Shown piece by piece: positions 15,833 through 25,548 of a stretch of 58,405 bases of DNA. A program made the translations under genes and the position numbers. The stretch lies in assembly GCA_049296795.1 (NCBI GenBank), contig JBAQTC010000052.1, positions 1 to 58,405 of the forward strand, given 5' to 3'. Under the pieces are notes generated by a model. The model did not search any database. It was not told the DNA's origin and saw only the letters and a list, made by a program, of their open reading frames with translations. Position 1 is the stretch's first letter. Each line of letters starts with the position of its first letter. Source of the DNA: CAXNKH01 sp049296795 (lineage in GTDB: Bacteria > Pseudomonadota > Gammaproteobacteria > Burkholderiales > Burkholderiaceae_C).

Positions 15833-16369
15833 GTGGCCGAATTACCGCTGGTGATCGTGCTGGCTTCGGGGCGCGGCGAACGTTTTCTTGCCACGGGCGG
15901 TAAAGTCCATAAATTGCAGGCCTTGTTGGCGGGGAAAACGGTGTTGCAGCACACGCTGGCCGCCGTGCAAGCCAGTGGACTGCCTTACCACCTGGAGCAA
16001 GAAGCGCATCCCGGAATGGGAGACTCGATTGCTGCCGCAGTGCGGGCAACCCAGGGCGCCTCGGCCTGGATGATTCTGCCCGCCGATTTGCCGCTGATTC
16101 GCCCTGAAACCCTGCGTTTGATTGCTGCCGCACCGCCGACGCAAGAGGTGGTGATTCCGGTTTATCAAGGACAGCGCGGTCACCCCGTTCGGTTTTCCAA
16201 AACGTGCGGATCGCAACTGATGGCCCTGTCCGGTCAACAAGGTGCTGTCGTACTGGTTCGGTCACGCACAGTGACTGAAATTCAGGTCAGTGACATCGGC
16301 TGTGTGACCGACATCGACACGCTGCAGGATTGGGAACGCGCCTTGCAGCTTCTGCAACAGCATCCCTAA
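15833..16369 (+). CDS. mocA: MobA-like nucleotidyltransferase (molybdenum cofactor cytidylyltransferase, MocA type)
   Basis: A 178-residue NTP-transferase. The nucleotide loop is ASGRGERF followed by GGKVHKLQALLAGKTVL, and the metal site ILPADLPLIRPETL. The family adds CMP (MocA) or GMP (MobA) to molybdopterin. The association with xdhC favours the MocA role, making the dinucleotide cofactor for xanthine dehydrogenase-type enzymes. Start is GTG 15833 just after xdhC; TTG 15803 inside xdhC is an alternative. The protein is slightly shorter than usual (about 195). Confidence 0.82.
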   Translation: MAELPLVIVLASGRGERFLATGGKVHKLQALLAGKTVLQHTLAAVQASGLPYHLEQEAHPGMGDSIAAAVRATQGASAWMILPADLPLIRPETLRLIAAAPPTQEVVIPVYQGQRGHPVRFSKTCGSQLMALSGQQGAVVLVRSRTVTEIQVSDIGCVTDIDTLQDWERALQLLQQHP

Positions 16370-16463
16370 ACGTCAACGGTTGGAAGTACAGAAATTCACG
16401 ACTCCCCGTTGGTCTTGAGCACGTTCTGGCGTTTGGGGTGGACAGCCCCGTCTGCTCAAGGTT

Positions 16464-16979
16464 TCATGACTTGATGATCACCGCGCAAGCCAGACGCGGG
16501 CCCGCATTGCCAGTGGGTTGGGTCTTGTAATCGTCCGGATCGCGGTGCACGATCAGGCCGCGACCCACCACGTCGGCTTTACCACTGCCGACGGCCAGGC
16601 TGGTGGATTCAAAATTAAAACGGGCAATGCCGCTGGCGTCGGCCTTCAGACTGGGTAGGTCGCCGACATGATGTTGACCCATGCCATGGGCGCCATGAGC
16701 GTGTCCTAGAGGATTGAAATGGCCGCCGGTGCTCATGCCGTCGCCGCTGGAACAGTCGCCCTTGTCGTGAACGTGAAAACCATGTTCGGCATTGGCTTTA
16801 AGTCCGCGAATTTCACCGCTGACCCTGACTTTCTCGCCCTGCTGCACAAAATTGACTTCGCCTGTGACCGAATTGCCCCGGGTCGGTATCAACTGAGCCG
16901 AAGCCGCGGGGCCGGTTGGGGTCGAGGCACAAGCTGACAGCAGAACTGCTGTGGCGATGGGCAAAAGAAATCGTGTCAT
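16464..16979 (-). CDS. sodC: Cu/Zn superoxide dismutase, lipoprotein type
   Basis: A 171-residue periplasmic enzyme dismutating superoxide. A lipoprotein signal ends in the lipobox L-S-A-C (Cys17). Metal ligands are in HGFHVHDKGDC, GGHFNP, HHVGDLPSL and the terminal GNAGPRLACAVI. The histidine-rich insertion 'GHAHGAHGMGQHHVG' is typical of bacterial SodC and may help capture copper. It stands alone, divergent from nothing close; the Bug gene follows in the same orientation upstream. Confidence 0.92.
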   Translation of the reverse strand: MTRFLLPIATAVLLSACASTPTGPAASAQLIPTRGNSVTGEVNFVQQGEKVRVSGEIRGLKANAEHGFHVHDKGDCSSGDGMSTGGHFNPLGHAHGAHGMGQHHVGDLPSLKADASGIARFNFESTSLAVGSGKADVVGRGLIVHRDPDDYKTQPTGNAGPRLACAVIIKS

Positions 16980-17079
16980 AGCATCTCCCTAACGTGGTGG
17001 GGTGGTGTTGGGTCGTTGACTGTAAGTCCGAATCGGTCCGACGGCAAGCAGGGCCAGGGATTAGTTGGCCCATGGCGCT

Positions 17080-18087
17080 TTAGTCGGCCTTGATGCCGGC
17101 ATTTTTGACGACGTTGCCGTAACGGGTCAAATCGCTTTGAATATCTTCGGCGAATTTATCGGGGCTGCCTGGTGCTGCGGTGATGCCAAGAATGTTGAGT
17201 TTTTCACGGATTTCCGGATCCATCAATACCGCGTTCAATTCGGTGTTGAGTTTGTCCACGATGGCTCTGGGTGTTTTGGCCGGGGCCAGCAAACCGACCC
17301 AGGAATTGACCTCAAAGTCGGCCATTCCGCTTTCAATGAAAGTGGGCACGTCAGGCAGGGACTTGGCGCGTTGCCGACTCGATACCGCTATTGGCTGGAG
17401 CTTGCCGGCCTTGACATGGGCGTGGGCCCCGGCCACCGCGGTATAGACCAGCGGGATACTTCCGCCCAACACGTCGCTCATGGCCTGTCCACCGCCTTTG
17501 TAGGGGATATGAACCAGGTTGGCGGCGCTGCGCTGCTTGAGCAATTCTCCAGCAATGTGGGGCGTGCCACCGGTGCCTGAGGTGCCGTAGGACAGGCCGC
17601 CGGACTGGGTCTTGGACAAGGCAATCACTTCACTCAGATTTTTGGCGGCCAGTCCCGGATTGGCGACCAGAATCAAAATGGCGTCGCCAATTTTCCCAAT
17701 TGGTGCAAAGTCGCGCGTGGGGTTGAAAGGGATTTTGGCAAACACATGCGGGTTGATCACCAGCGTGCCATCAAAGCCCAGCAGCAAGGTATAACCATCG
17801 GGCTCGGCGACAACCACTTGCTGGGTTCCGATATTGCCCGAGGCTCCTGGGCGGTTGTCCACCACTATCTGCTGGCCTAATCGGCGCGACAGCTGCTCGG
17901 CAATCAAACGGCCGCTGGTGTCAGTGACGCCGCCGGGTGTGAAGGGAACGACCAGTCGAATCGGTTTGATGGGGTAATGGGTCTGCGCCGTCGTCATGCT
18001 CGGTAGGCCTAGCGTGCTCAAGATGAGCAGCGCTGCCGACAGCCAGTGAGTTCTCGGGTTGATCAGGGGTTGGTGACAGTACGGCAT
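17080..18087 (-). CDS. Bug/TctC-family periplasmic binding protein
   Basis: A 335-residue tripartite-tricarboxylate-transporter-type binding protein (Bug family). A signal peptide (hydrophobic LSAALLILSTLGLPSM, cleavage after A-Q-like site) is followed by the family opening YPIKPIRLVVPFTPGG and 'VVDNRPGASGNIGTQ', and SYGTSGTGGTPHIAGE. No TctA/TctB membrane genes are near, as for most Burkholderiales Bug proteins, so the ligand is unknown (usually carboxylates). It lies 9 nt downstream of gloA and is probably co-transcribed. Confidence 0.87.
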   Translation of the reverse strand: MPYCHQPLINPRTHWLSAALLILSTLGLPSMTTAQTHYPIKPIRLVVPFTPGGVTDTSGRLIAEQLSRRLGQQIVVDNRPGASGNIGTQQVVVAEPDGYTLLLGFDGTLVINPHVFAKIPFNPTRDFAPIGKIGDAILILVANPGLAAKNLSEVIALSKTQSGGLSYGTSGTGGTPHIAGELLKQRSAANLVHIPYKGGGQAMSDVLGGSIPLVYTAVAGAHAHVKAGKLQPIAVSSRQRAKSLPDVPTFIESGMADFEVNSWVGLLAPAKTPRAIVDKLNTELNAVLMDPEIREKLNILGITAAPGSPDKFAEDIQSDLTRYGNVVKNAGIKAD

Positions 18088-18096
18088 AGGGTCCTT

Positions 18097-18483
18097 TTAG
18101 AGTTGTCTTTCAATCAGCTCGATTTTGTAGCCATCGGGGTCAGCCACAAAAGCAATCACCGTCGAGCCACCCTTGACCGGGCCGGCTTCGCGGGTAACCA
18201 TGCCGCCATGGGCCTTGATTTTGGCGCAAGCGGCGTAGACATCGGGCACGCCCAGCGCAATATGGCCATAGGCATTGCCCATCTCGTATTGGGCTACACC
18301 ATGGTTGTACGTGAGTTCGATCTCAGCATGTTCGGGGTTACTGCCGTAGCCGACAAAAGCCAAGGAGTAGCCTTGATCGGGTCGTTCGGTGGTGCGCAGT
18401 AATTGCATTCCCAAGACTTGGGTATAGAAATCGATGGAGCGCTGAAGCTGGCCAACGCGAAGCATGGTGTGTAGGAATTTCAT
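18097..18483 (-). CDS. gloA: Lactoylglutathione lyase (glyoxalase I)
   Basis: A 128-residue metalloenzyme isomerising the methylglyoxal-glutathione hemithioacetal to S-lactoylglutathione. It closely resembles the Ni2+-type bacterial enzyme: LHTMLRVGQLQRSIDFYT (metal ligand His5), AEIELTYNHG (Glu56 region), AYGHIALGV (His ligand) and DPDGYKIELIE (C-terminal Glu ligand). Located 4 nt after the fumC stop, so fumC could lead a fumC... no: fumC ends at 18488 on the same strand, so transcription runs fumC, gloA, Bug protein. Confidence 0.94.
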   Translation of the reverse strand: MKFLHTMLRVGQLQRSIDFYTQVLGMQLLRTTERPDQGYSLAFVGYGSNPEHAEIELTYNHGVAQYEMGNAYGHIALGVPDVYAACAKIKAHGGMVTREAGPVKGGSTVIAFVADPDGYKIELIERQL

Positions 18484-18487
18484 GGTT

Positions 18488-19888
<1,401 letters not shown>

Positions 19889-19998
19889 GTGGGCTCCCTT
19901 CTGTTTGCGGTTAGGACACGCAAGCACTAGACTGCAGTGTAGGTTAATCCCAAAGCTGCAGAAATGGTCATTGACGCCAAACTTGATCGGAGAATGCC

Positions 19999-20229
19999 AT
20001 GGATACCAGTGTGCATGATTTGAGAGGTCTGTTATCTCAACTGGGACTGGCCAGCGATGACGCAGCCCTGGATGCTTTTCTGAGCAGTCACAGCCTGGCC
20101 CCGGGCATGATCCTGAAGGAAGCGCCATTCTGGAGTCGCTCGCAATCTCAATTTCTGGGTGAAGCCCTCGAGGACGATTCGGATTGGGCCGAAGCTGCCG
20201 ACAAATTGGCCATGTTGTTGACCCATTAA
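19999..20229 (+). CDS. DUF2789-family small protein
   Basis: A 76-residue protein matching what I recall of DUF2789: begins M-D-T-S-V-H-D-L, contains LFAQLGL-like LLSQLGLASDDAALDAF, and ends with EAPFWSRSQSQFLGEALEDD. No known function; helical, acidic, no signal peptide. It is divergent from fumC and 15 nt upstream of the OsmC-family gene, which suggests a two-gene operon. Confidence 0.82.
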   Translation: MDTSVHDLRGLLSQLGLASDDAALDAFLSSHSLAPGMILKEAPFWSRSQSQFLGEALEDDSDWAEAADKLAMLLTH

Positions 20230-20244
20230 CAGGAAGATCCCAGC

Positions 20245-20757
20245 ATGAAGACCGAAGACTTGCGCTCTATTCAAGCCCCTTTGAAGGAGCGTTATCGCGA
20301 AGCACCTGCGGCTGCCCGGGTTACTCTTCGTGCGCAAGGTCGTCTTGGTGAAGGACTTAGCTGCAAGATCGAAACAGGTAAAGCGCTTGTTGTTGCTGGC
20401 TTGCATCCAGCGACTGGTGGAAGCGGCCAAGCTGCGTGTTCAGGAGACATGTTGCTCGAAGCCTTGGTCGCTTGCGCTGGCGTCACACTCAACGCTGTTG
20501 CGACAGCCCTCGGCATCGAATTGCGAGATGCCACGCTCCAAGCGGAAGGTGATCTCGACTTCCGTGGAACTCTCGGACTGTCCAAAGACGTTCCGGTCGG
20601 ATTCCAGAATATCCGGCTGCAGCTCATGCTCGACACCGATGCCTCCGAAGAGCAGATTGCAACGCTACTGCGCCTAACCGAACGGTATTGCGTTGTGTAC
20701 CAAACGCTGGCGCATCCCCCAGTACTAGAAGTTGTTCGCAAGTCCGCCATTAGCTGA
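20245..20757 (+). CDS. OsmC-family protein
   Basis: A 170-residue OsmC/Ohr-fold protein. Members of the fold reduce organic hydroperoxides with two cysteines. Here Cys in 'ACSGDMLLEALVACAG' (second half of the motif: LVACAGVTLNAVA) corresponds to the central-helix cysteine, and another Cys occurs in LTERYCVVYQTL, the place of the second conserved cysteine. A peroxidase or thiol-redox role is plausible. Follows the DUF2789 gene by 15 nt. Confidence 0.82.
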   Translation: MKTEDLRSIQAPLKERYREAPAAARVTLRAQGRLGEGLSCKIETGKALVVAGLHPATGGSGQAACSGDMLLEALVACAGVTLNAVATALGIELRDATLQAEGDLDFRGTLGLSKDVPVGFQNIRLQLMLDTDASEEQIATLLRLTERYCVVYQTLAHPPVLEVVRKSAIS

Positions 20758-20778
20758 GCGCCGGTTAAGCGTCTAAAT

Positions 20779-20851
20779 GGTCGAGTCTGATGCTGCCAAC
20801 GGCAAACAGCAGAGTAGAGGCGGGCAGGCCGACACGCAGCGCAGAACGCAG
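20779..20851 (-). pseudogene. Fragment of a KDPG/KDPGal aldolase gene
   Basis: Seventy-three noncoding nucleotides between the OsmC gene and the TPR gene match the antisense strand of dgoA at about 24105-24178 with roughly three quarters identity by eye. The complement translates to L-R-S-A-L-R-V-G then LPASTLLFAVG and S-I-R-L-D-H, against LRAVLPASTLLFAVGGISLDNL in the intact aldolase. It has no start, no stop and neither the catalytic Lys nor Glu, so it is a relic of a second aldolase copy. Confidence 0.65.
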
Positions 20852-20874
20852 CCAAGAGTGATGGGAGAGACCCA

Positions 20875-22188
20875 ATGTTCGATGACAACGGCCAGAGCCT
20901 TACAGGAGCCACACCCCAAGCAGTGATTGAATATGAGCGTGCTTGCGACGAATTGCTGTGTTATACAGGCGACCCAGTTGCGAGCGTAGGCCGTGCGCTG
21001 GACCATAGCGCCGACTTCACCATGGCGCATTACCTCAAGGCTTGGCTGCACTTGGTGGGCAGCGAAAATTCAGGTTTGGTGGTGGCAAACACAGTATTGG
21101 GGGCAACGGCGACGCTATCCCATAACCCGCGCGAAGCCCTGCACCGCCAGGCCTTGCGGGCCTTGGTGAACGGCCAGATCGATGCCGCGCGGCAGCAATT
21201 GGAAGAGATTTTGCTAGAGCACCCGCGCGACCTGCTGGCGCTTCAAGTGGCCCATTTGTTCGACTTCTATTGTGGTGATTCGCGCAGCTTGCGCGATCGA
21301 CCTGCGCGCGTTGCGCATGCCTGGTCGCTTCAAGACCGGCGTTTTCACGCGCTGCTCGGAATGCAGGCGTTTGGGCTGGAAGAATGCAACTTATACAGTC
21401 AAGCCGAGCAGGCCGGGCGTCAGGCGCTGGCGTTGAACCCGCGCGACTGTTGGGCCCACCATGCAGTGACCCATGTCTATGAGATGCAAGGACGCCAGGC
21501 GCAAGGCATTGCCTGGATGACCGAGCGCCAGCCGCTGTGGGCCGACGACAGCTTCTTCGCCATCCACCACTGGTGGCATTTGGCCTTGTTTCATTTGGAC
21601 TTGGATCAGGTAGACCCGGTGCTGGCGCTGTATGACCAGCGTTTGCGCGGCAGTTGCTCCGGCGTGGTGCTCGACCTGGTGGACGCCGCGGCTTTGCTGT
21701 GGCGACTCAAGCTGCGCGGGGAGGAGCTGAGGCCGCGCTGGCTTGAACTGGCCGATGCCTGGGCCGCCTTTGCCGACGACGACAATTACGCATTCAACAG
21801 CTTCCATGCCATGCTGGCTTTTGCCGGTGCTGAGCGCTGGGAGCAGGCGCAGCTGGTGCTGGACAGTTTGAACCGGCAGCTGGCCCGCCAGGGCAGCAAC
21901 CATGTCATGGCGTGTGAGGTAGGCCGCCCGGCCAGCTTAGGCTTGCTGCACTTTGCCCACGAAGATTACGACGCTGCGGTGGACCAACTATTGCCCATAC
22001 GCCACAGCGCCCATCATTTTGGCGGTAGCCATGCCCAGCGCGACGTGATTGAGTTGACTCTGATCGAAGCGGCGCAACGCGCAGGTCGATGGCCGTTGGC
22101 GCGTGCTCTGGCCAGCGAGCGCGTAGCGCATAAGCCCAGCAGTCCCCTTGCGCAGCGCTACTTACGGGCGGCGTTGGCTGCGGGTTGA
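20875..22188 (+). CDS. TTC38-like tetratricopeptide repeat protein
   Basis: A 437-residue cytoplasmic all-helical protein. The whole length is rich in paired helices of TPR type, e.g. QAEQAGRQALALNPRDCWAHHAVTHVYEMQGR (residues about 172-203). The order and the opening ALDHSADFTMAHYLKAWLHL recall the TTC38 family found from bacteria to mammals. Function is unknown; such proteins usually scaffold other proteins. ATG 20875 has GGGAGAG upstream. Its neighbour is a dienelactone-hydrolase-family protein, 190 nt downstream. Confidence 0.8.
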   Translation: MFDDNGQSLTGATPQAVIEYERACDELLCYTGDPVASVGRALDHSADFTMAHYLKAWLHLVGSENSGLVVANTVLGATATLSHNPREALHRQALRALVNGQIDAARQQLEEILLEHPRDLLALQVAHLFDFYCGDSRSLRDRPARVAHAWSLQDRRFHALLGMQAFGLEECNLYSQAEQAGRQALALNPRDCWAHHAVTHVYEMQGRQAQGIAWMTERQPLWADDSFFAIHHWWHLALFHLDLDQVDPVLALYDQRLRGSCSGVVLDLVDAAALLWRLKLRGEELRPRWLELADAWAAFADDDNYAFNSFHAMLAFAGAERWEQAQLVLDSLNRQLARQGSNHVMACEVGRPASLGLLHFAHEDYDAAVDQLLPIRHSAHHFGGSHAQRDVIELTLIEAAQRAGRWPLARALASERVAHKPSSPLAQRYLRAALAAG

Positions 22189-22378
22189 CAGATACTTTTC
22201 CTTGGCAATTCTCTATAAGGCAGGCAATCGTTCCTGCCCTCGATTGAGGCTGGCCATGCTGCTGATCGAGCAGCACTGAAAATTCCTGCAGGCATGGGCT
22301 CACGCATTCGCGCTGCAATTGTGGTGCTAACTCAGCTTAAGGTTATGCTGAGGTTCTTCCCCCGTCCTGGAGTTGCGC

Positions 22379-23269
22379 ATGACCCGCTTGACTGCTGCCG
22401 ATTTTGACCAAGAATTATTGATTTTGTTCGACGCCTATGTGCATGGCAGTTTGGACCGCCGTGGCTTTTTGGAGAAGGCCCAAAAGTTCGCTGTGGGTGG
22501 CGTGACGGCGGTGGGCTTGCTGGCCGCACTCAGTCCCAATTTTGCGGCCGCCCAGAAGGTGGCCAAGGATGATCCGCGTCTGCAGACCCAGCTGCTGAAC
22601 TTCGCCTCGCCCGACGGATATGGGACGATCAAAGCCTATGTGGCTAAACCGGCCAACGTCAGCGGCAAGCTGCCTGGCATTTTGGTGGTGCATGAAAACC
22701 GGGGGCTAAACCCGCACATTGAAGACATCACCCGCCGCTTGGCGTTGGATGGCTATCTGGCATTTGCGCCCGATGCCCTGACTCCCCTGGGTGGCTACCC
22801 TGGGGACGAGGACAAGGCCCGCTTATTATTTTCGCAGTTGGATCAAACCAAATGCCGCGAAGACTTTGTGGCTGCTGCCGGCGTGTTGAAAAACCGCACC
22901 GATTGCAGTGGCAAGATCGGCGTAGTGGGCTTTTGCTACGGCGGCGGTATCGCCCACCTGCTGGCGACCAGGCTGGCGGACCTGGCTGCGGCCGTACCTT
23001 TCTATGGAAATCACCCCGCAGCGGATGAAGCGGTCAAGGTCAAGGCACCGTTGTTGATTCATTTTGCCGGGGTGGACGAGCGCATCAACGCCGCTTGGCC
23101 CGCATACGAAGCAGCGTTAAAGGCCGCTGGCGCGCGCTACGTCGCGCATCACTACGCGGGTACCCAACACGGTTTCAATAACGACACTACGCCGCGCTTT
23201 GACGCGGCAGCCGCCAAGCTGGCCTGGGAGAGAACCATGGCTTTCTTCATGCAACATTTGCGTGGTTAA
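22379..23269 (+). CDS. Dienelactone hydrolase family protein, probably exported by Tat
   Basis: A 296-residue alpha/beta hydrolase. N-terminal 'DRRGFLEKAQKFAVGG' followed by a hydrophobic stretch and A-A-A-Q looks like a twin-arginine signal placed after a 25-residue leader, as in YghX-type proteins. Catalytic triad: nucleophile Cys in GFCYGGG, Asp in HFAGVDERINAAWP, and His in AGTQHGFNND. It hydrolyses an ester or lactone; physiological substrate unknown. I start at ATG 22379 rather than TTG 22373. Confidence 0.85.
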   Translation: MTRLTAADFDQELLILFDAYVHGSLDRRGFLEKAQKFAVGGVTAVGLLAALSPNFAAAQKVAKDDPRLQTQLLNFASPDGYGTIKAYVAKPANVSGKLPGILVVHENRGLNPHIEDITRRLALDGYLAFAPDALTPLGGYPGDEDKARLLFSQLDQTKCREDFVAAAGVLKNRTDCSGKIGVVGFCYGGGIAHLLATRLADLAAAVPFYGNHPAADEAVKVKAPLLIHFAGVDERINAAWPAYEAALKAAGARYVAHHYAGTQHGFNNDTTPRFDAAAAKLAWERTMAFFMQHLRG

Positions 23270-23344
23270 GACGACAGGGACGACGACAAGAGCTTGGCGT
23301 TCTCAATGGGCAAGCCTAGCGTTCGCATGAAATAAGACCGAACC

Positions 23345-23890
23345 ATGACTATTCGTTCCATCGACTCAGTTGCCCTGAACCTGCCGTTTGAAATTTATGG
23401 GCCGCGCCCGCAATTCGCCGGCAAAGACCGCTTTATGGAAATCCTGTTGGTTCGGGTGGAGACCGACAGTGGTTTGGTGGGCTGGGGCGAGGCATTCGGC
23501 TTCGGCATTTGGCCAGCCACCCGTGCCCCGCTACATGCCATGGTCGCGCCGCTTGCCCTAGGTCGAGACGAGCGTGACATCGCTGGCCTGATGAACGACC
23601 TGAACAAGAAGCTGCATATCGTTGGTCGCACCGGCGCGACGGTGTATGCACTCGCTGGCCTGGACATTGCCCAGCCAAGCGTTACAAAAATTGGCGGAAT
23701 TTCTCCGATGATGGAGATTGTCGCGCTGGCTCGACAGCACAAGGTGATGCTCACTCCACAATGCCCCTACTTCGGCCCCAACCCGCTCGGTGATGCCATC
23801 GAAGTTCGCAATGGCTACATTAACGTGCCGCAAGGGCCCGGCCTGGGGCGTGATCCGGACCCGGCGGTGCTGGCGCAGTACAGCGTGTGA
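23345..23890 (+). pseudogene. Enolase-superfamily (mandelate racemase/muconate lactonizing) gene with large internal in-frame deletion
   Basis: The frame encodes 181 residues, half the normal length of about 370. Residues 1-109 are an intact N-terminal capping domain (PFEIYGPRPQ, LVRVETDSGLVGWGEAFG, then YALAGLDIA). At residue 110 the sequence jumps directly to the end of the barrel (QPSVTKIGGISPMMEI, then GYINVPQGPGLG). The missing block of about 180-190 residues contains the K-x-K base and all three metal ligands, so the product cannot be catalytic. The reading frame is preserved across the junction near 23672. Neighbouring genes suggest the ancestor was a sugar-acid dehydratase. Confidence 0.82.
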
Positions 23891-23951
23891 CTCCGTCAAT
23901 TACTGCCTCAGTACAGATAGCAGGGCGGCGCTGCGCGTCGCCCCGTTTGGC

Positions 23952-24605
23952 TTAGCCAAGTTTTTCATGGGATCGGCCAAGGCTGTGCCAGCTGGCGCTG
24001 AACTTCTGGGCGTTGAGTTTGACCTGCTCAACTGAGCTGCCAGGTCGGTACACGGCCGATCCAATCCCAAAACCATTGCACGTGGCGGCCCAGTAAGCGC
24101 CCAGATTGTCGAGGCTGATACCGCCAACGGCAAACAGCAGCGTTGAGGCGGGTAAGACGGCGCGCAGCGCCTTGACCCCGGCCGGCGAGATTAATTCAGA
24201 GGGGAAAAGTTTCAGACCGTGGGCTCCACCAGCCAGTGCGGCGAAAGCTTCGCTCGGTGTCATCACGCCGGGCAGACAGACCAGGCCCAGTCGCACTGCT
24301 TCGCTCACCACTTCGGGGTTGAAATTGGGCGCCACGATCAGTTGGGCACCGGCTGCGTGGACTTCACGCACTTGCTGGGCGCTCAACACGGTTCCCGCGC
24401 CCACCAGGGTCTGGGGCAGGGCATGCGCCAAACGCGCGATGCTGTCCAGCGCATTTGGCGAGTTCAGCGGGACTTCAATCAGGCCCCAGCCGTTTTGATC
24501 CAGTACCTGACCCACCGCCAGGACTTCCTGCGGCGTGATGCCGCGCAGAATGGCGATCAACGGTAAGTGGTCCAAAGCGACTTGGAATTTGGCGAGTGGA
24601 TTCAT
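23952..24605 (-). CDS. dgoA: 2-dehydro-3-deoxy-6-phosphogalactonate aldolase
   Basis: A 217-residue class I aldolase splitting KDPGal into pyruvate and glyceraldehyde 3-phosphate. The KDPG/KHG aldolase fold is recognised by LIAILRGITPQE, GLIEVPLNSPNA (catalytic Glu), LVGAGTVLS and the Schiff-base Lys in AHGLKLFPSE, followed by FAVGGISLDNLGAYW. The E-V-P-L-N-S-P form is typical of the galactonate branch. It is 10 nt after dgoK in the same transcript. A relic of a second copy lies at 20779-20851. Confidence 0.9.
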   Translation of the reverse strand: MNPLAKFQVALDHLPLIAILRGITPQEVLAVGQVLDQNGWGLIEVPLNSPNALDSIARLAHALPQTLVGAGTVLSAQQVREVHAAGAQLIVAPNFNPEVVSEAVRLGLVCLPGVMTPSEAFAALAGGAHGLKLFPSELISPAGVKALRAVLPASTLLFAVGGISLDNLGAYWAATCNGFGIGSAVYRPGSSVEQVKLNAQKFSASWHSLGRSHEKLG

Positions 24606-24615
24606 CAGTTCAGTC

Positions 24616-25533
24616 TTAAGAGTTGTCCAGGGTTTGCGCCAGTGCCCATAAGCCAGCCCAGGCCGCAGATTCTCCCAAAATTTGGGGCGACAGCCCCAGC
24701 TGGCTCAAGGCCGTTTGGTAGCGCAAGGTCAGGGCAGTCGAGCCGACGACGATCACATGGTTGCCCGGGGCAATCGCTTGTGAGCGCAATTCGTCGCCGA
24801 TCAAAAGCCCAGACAGGTAGCTCGGCAAAGCTTGGGTTGACAGTCGTTCGAACAAGGCCAGGCTGCGCACACTGAAGACGCTGTTGAGCAAGCTGGCGCG
24901 CGTCTGAGCCAAAGCGATGCCTTGCTGGAAAGCTTCGGCATTGAATTCATCACCGGCCGTAGCCAAGCTGCGGGCCAAAATCGAGTGCTGACGCAACAAG
25001 GCGTAGAACTCGCCCGTCATTGAGGTGTTGAAGGACTCGATGCGGCCCTGGCTCACCCGTACCCATTTGCTGTGGGTGCCGGGAAGTACCAGGTGCGCAT
25101 GGTCCAGCCCCAGCAACTGCAAAGCACCCAGGGCCTGGGTTTCTTCGCCGCGCATGACGTCGGTAATGCGTTCCAAGTTTTTCACATCAGCCAGACCCGG
25201 CTGGTCACAGCGCAATCCTGGAACGATGGCGATACGTCCCGCTTCAACCCAGGTCACAGCGGCAGCGATGTCCTCGAATCCGGCCGGACACGGGCAATAG
25301 GGCGCTTGTAGCCAGCCCTGTTGGCTGCCGACCATGCCCGACATCAGGCAAAGAGCGCCGGGCCGGGCCATCCAGTCTCCAAAGCAGCGCTCAAAAACCT
25401 GCTTGAACTCACCCGCAGCCACTTTCATCAACCCCTGGTCAAATGATCGTTGCTCCAGCACTTGGCCCTGTTCATCGAGCCAGGCGCCACGCAAGCTTGA
25501 AGTGCCCCAGTCGAGCGCCAACACGCTGCGCAT
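24616..25533 (-). CDS. dgoK: 2-dehydro-3-deoxygalactonokinase
   Basis: A 305-residue cytoplasmic sugar-acid kinase of the DgoK family that phosphorylates 2-dehydro-3-deoxygalactonate at C6. Characteristic parts: LALDWGTSSLRGAWLD (phosphate loop), LCLMSGMVGSQQGW, FEDIAAAV, RGEETQALGAL and VLPGTHSKWVRV. It lies 15 nt after the SDR gene and 10 nt before dgoA, so both steps after galactonate dehydration are coupled. Confidence 0.92.
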   Translation of the reverse strand: MRSVLALDWGTSSLRGAWLDEQGQVLEQRSFDQGLMKVAAGEFKQVFERCFGDWMARPGALCLMSGMVGSQQGWLQAPYCPCPAGFEDIAAAVTWVEAGRIAIVPGLRCDQPGLADVKNLERITDVMRGEETQALGALQLLGLDHAHLVLPGTHSKWVRVSQGRIESFNTSMTGEFYALLRQHSILARSLATAGDEFNAEAFQQGIALAQTRASLLNSVFSVRSLALFERLSTQALPSYLSGLLIGDELRSQAIAPGNHVIVVGSTALTLRYQTALSQLGLSPQILGESAAWAGLWALAQTLDNS

Positions 25534-25548
25534 TCGGTTGGGTCTCGA

